Shown here piece by piece: positions 16,213-17,470 of a stretch of DNA of 17,470 bases. A program made the translations under genes and the position numbers. The notes beneath the pieces are model-generated. The model had not been told where the DNA came from and searched no databases. It saw nothing but the letters and a program-made list of their open reading frames with translations. Location: positions 1 through 17,470 of the forward strand of contig DASRJX010000114.1 of assembly GCA_035649235.1 (NCBI GenBank), in the 5' to 3' direction. The first letter of the stretch is position 1. Every line of letters begins with the position of its first letter. The DNA is from DASRJX01 sp035649235 (lineage in GTDB: Bacteria; Acidobacteriota; Polarisedimenticolia; Gp22-AA2).

Positions 16213-16431
16213 TCAGGTCCCGCCGTAGCCGATGGTGACCTTGTCCCCCTCGACGATGACCGGCACGTTCCTCTTGCCCTTCGAGAACTTCATCATCTCG
16301 TCGAGCTGCGCCTTGTCCGCGAGGACGTCGATGTACTGGACTTCGTAGTGCTTGTCGGCGTAGGCCTCCCGGGCCGACGTCGTGTACGGTCAGGTGTCCT
16401 TGCCGAAGATCCGGACGACTTTGTTGGCCAT
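16213..16431 (-). CDS. Glutaredoxin-like selenoprotein (Uxx-star type), in-frame TGA = Sec14
   Basis: Read from ATG at 16431 with a GAGGTG ribosome site just upstream, the frame gives MANKVVRIFGKDT, then TGA at 16392-16390, then PYTTSAREAYADKHYEVQYI and onward to TGA at 16215-16213. The result is 72 residues. The TGA falls exactly where glutaredoxin and thioredoxin folds carry the catalytic Cys (CPYC here becomes UPYT). The rest is intact: a cis-Pro segment NVPVIVEGDKVTIGYGGT and a beta-alpha-beta pattern. Both sides of the TGA are conserved-looking, which argues for selenocysteine rather than a broken gene. It resembles the small glutaredoxin-like family that I recall being called Uxx-star. 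A SECIS-like hairpin follows 11 bases after the TGA. The gene begins 25 bases after tRNA-Lys and precedes the kinase, so all may share a transcript. Selenocysteine machinery is not in the window. The likely role is thiol/selenol redox chemistry on an unknown partner. Confidence 0.85.
16354..16378 (-). promoter_or_regulatory. Bacterial SECIS-like hairpin
   Basis: In the RNA, GTCGGC (16378-16373) pairs with GCCGAC (16359-16354), starting 11 bases after the in-frame UGA. Two further CC/GG pairs can close a GGGA tetraloop, leaving a 5-base bulge on the 3' side. The apical loop then lies about 19 bases after the UGA and begins with G. Both properties fit the known bacterial SECIS pattern for recruiting SelB. 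Confidence 0.6.
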
Positions 16432-16456
16432 CGCGACACCTCAAAAGAAGAAGATC

Positions 16457-16532
<76 letters not shown>

Positions 16533-16548
16533 AAACCGGGTGCATGTC

Positions 16549-16625
16549 TGGGGTGAGTGACGGGACTCGAACCCGCGACAACCGGGGCCACAACCCGGGG
16601 CTCTACCACCTGAGCTACACTCACC
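16549..16625 (-). tRNA. tRNA-His (anticodon GUG)
   Basis: Acceptor GTGAGTG pairs with CACTCAC. Anticodon stem CCGGG/CCCGG encloses TTGTGGC (anticodon GTG), and CCA is encoded at 16549-16551. The histidine-specific extra G-1 (complement of base 16625) faces discriminator C73, which confirms identity. It lies in the middle of the three-tRNA run. Confidence 0.97.
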
Positions 16626-16675
16626 ACGCGTCCTGCCGGCCCGGCATACGCGACCCGCCGGGGGCGGCGCGCGGC

Positions 16676-16751
<76 letters not shown>

Positions 16752-16864
16752 TCGGTATCGCGGTCGGCCCGCGCCCTGGCAGGCCTAAGCCTCCAAGGCT
16801 CGCAAGAGCGCGGAATCTTACCACAGGGGCTTGATGCGGTGCTGAACGGTCCAGCGCCGGAGAA

Positions 16865-16884
16865 GAACGCTCCTGAGAGCGTTC
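16865..16884 (-). terminator. Hairpin downstream of the IPTL-CTERM-like gene, possible terminator
   Basis: GAACGCT (16865-16871) and AGCGTTC (16878-16884) make a perfect 7-base stem around CCTGAG, 66 bases after the stop at 16951. On the minus strand the following TTCTTCTCC is only mildly T-rich. It would separate this gene from the tRNA operon, but intrinsic termination is not certain. Confidence 0.35.
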
Positions 16885-16950
16885 GCTCTCCGCCCCTGCC
16901 CGCTCCTCAGGCCGGTCCCCGGGCCGGGAGGCACAACCCCACAAGGCGTG

Positions 16951-17470
16951 TCAGGGGTTCAGCGGCTCAGGACGGCCGCGCCGCGAGAGCAGCCATGCTC
17001 CAGTCAGCAGCAGCACAAGAACCAAGACCGCCACACCCCAGACACTGAGCGTCGGCACGAGAAACTCCCCGGCTTCATTCACCGAGAACGGGACCTCGAC
17101 CAGCCCCGCGGGCATCGTCATGCTGGCGATCGTGATGTTCCCGTCCTGATCGATGTCGGTATGCGGACGTGTGACCAACCCCGGCGGCATCGTCATGCTG
17201 TTGATCGTGATGTTCCCGTCTTGATCGACGTCGGTATACGGACGCTCGACGAGGTACGGCGGCATCGTCATGTGGTCGATCGTGATGTTCCCGTTCTGGT
17301 CGATATTGGTGTAGGGGAGTTCTACGAAGACGACACCCTCGGGCTTGAGCACCTTCAACATGCGCTCGAGATCCCGAGGATTTGGCCCCTGACTCATGCT
17401 CGAGGGAGCAGTGGAACCCGCCGTCTCCGCCCGAAGCTCCCCACGCCCCTCGATGAAGAGTCCTAGCGCA
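16951..17470 (-). CDS. C-terminal part of a repeat-bearing surface protein with IPTL-CTERM-like tail (5' end outside window)
   Basis: The frame ends at TGA 16953-16951 and is open without a start or ribosome site to the window edge, so the gene is cut at its 5' end. The ATG at 17397 has no ribosome site and is probably internal. Three tandem 25-residue units (PYTNIDQNGNITI..., PYTDVDQDGNITI..., PHTDIDQDGNITI...) each end in MTMP. Units two and three carry D-x-D-x-D-G-N, like the calcium loop of EF-hands and dockerins; unit one has Asn at two of those positions. The tail reads VPTLSVWG, then a hydrophobic helix (VAVLVLVLLLTGAWLL) and SRRGR. That matches the three-part plan of IPTL-CTERM sorting tails: motif, membrane helix, basic end. 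The protein is probably exported and then cleaved or anchored at the envelope. Its full function is unknown. Confidence 0.75.
   Translation of the reverse strand, partial: ALGLFIEGRGELRAETAGSTAPSSMSQGPNPRDLERMLKVLKPEGVVFVELPYTNIDQNGNITIDHMTMPPYLVERPYTDVDQDGNITINSMTMPPGLVTRPHTDIDQDGNITIASMTMPAGLVEVPFSVNEAGEFLVPTLSVWGVAVLVLVLLLTGAWLLSRRGRPEPLNP
17111..17335 (-). repeat. Three tandem 75-base coding repeats
   Basis: The segment beginning GGCATCGTCAT recurs at 17111, 17186 and 17261, an exact 75-base period that keeps the frame and encodes 25 residues per unit. Units one and two are closest, and the copy nearest the window edge has diverged most. The spacing is a whole number of codons, so gain or loss of a unit would leave the protein in frame. 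Confidence 0.9.

Noticed and set aside
16213..16431. Reading the glutaredoxin-like gene as a pseudogene with a premature stop
   Set aside because: The only stop is at the catalytic Cys position, both flanks are intact, and a SECIS-like hairpin follows. Decay or error would not be expected to hit just this codon. A sequence error TGC to TGA cannot be fully excluded.
16172..16444. N-terminal extension of the GAF kinase to 16444
   Set aside because: The extension is an out-of-frame reading of the selenoprotein gene and is rich in Arg and Gly. ATG at 16171 has a proper ribosome site.
17111..17335. 75-base repeats as a CRISPR-like array
   Set aside because: The repeats are contiguous, in frame and encode a repeating peptide; there are no unique spacers.

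Overview
The window is very GC-rich, densely packed bacterial DNA. Tricorn-type peptidase, an IPTL-CTERM-like surface signal, sigma-54 regulation, GTG starts and a glutaredoxin-like selenoprotein together suggest a deep-branching soil or sediment lineage such as Acidobacteriota. That placement is inference only; no marker gene here fixes the taxon. The window has no gap over 300 bases without a gene. The longest intergenic stretches are about 200 bases, at 11212-11412 and 16752-16950.

Left part (1-8137): A tRNA-Leu(UAG) lies just downstream of a large exported tricorn-type protease on the minus strand. The protease is divergent from a Tat-exported FAD oxidoreductase. That gene ends 3 bases from a secreted TPR protein on the opposite strand. 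The TPR gene is in turn divergent from an exported YtcJ-type amidohydrolase, and a tRNA-Arg(UCG) follows. These look like general exported metabolic genes.

Middle (8138-13256, plus strand): A membrane sensor histidine kinase overlaps by ATGA a sigma-54-dependent NtrC-type regulator. A stand-alone receiver-domain protein follows. A near-perfect -24/-12 (sigma-54) promoter sits between them, so the NtrC-type regulator probably switches on the receiver gene. An APC-type amino-acid permease ends the block, 6 bases from the end of the next, opposing gene.

Right part (13263-17470, minus strand, so read right to left): This is the most interesting stretch. Three tRNA genes, Arg(UCU), His(GUG) and Lys(CUU), are followed after 25 bases by a 72-residue glutaredoxin-like gene. 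Its active-site position is an in-frame TGA, so it reads as a selenoprotein (UPYT in place of CPYC), with a fitting SECIS-like hairpin downstream. A soluble GAF-GAF histidine kinase comes next, then an ATGA-coupled receiver/PP2C (SpoIIE-type) phosphatase. The kinase ribosome binding site lies inside a strong hairpin between the selenoprotein stop and the kinase start. The layout raises the possibility of a redox- or selenium-linked signalling operon led by tRNAs.

The right edge holds the C-terminal part of a surface protein. It has three 25-residue repeats with DxDxDGN calcium-site-like cores and an IPTL-CTERM-like tail. Its frame stays open to the window edge.
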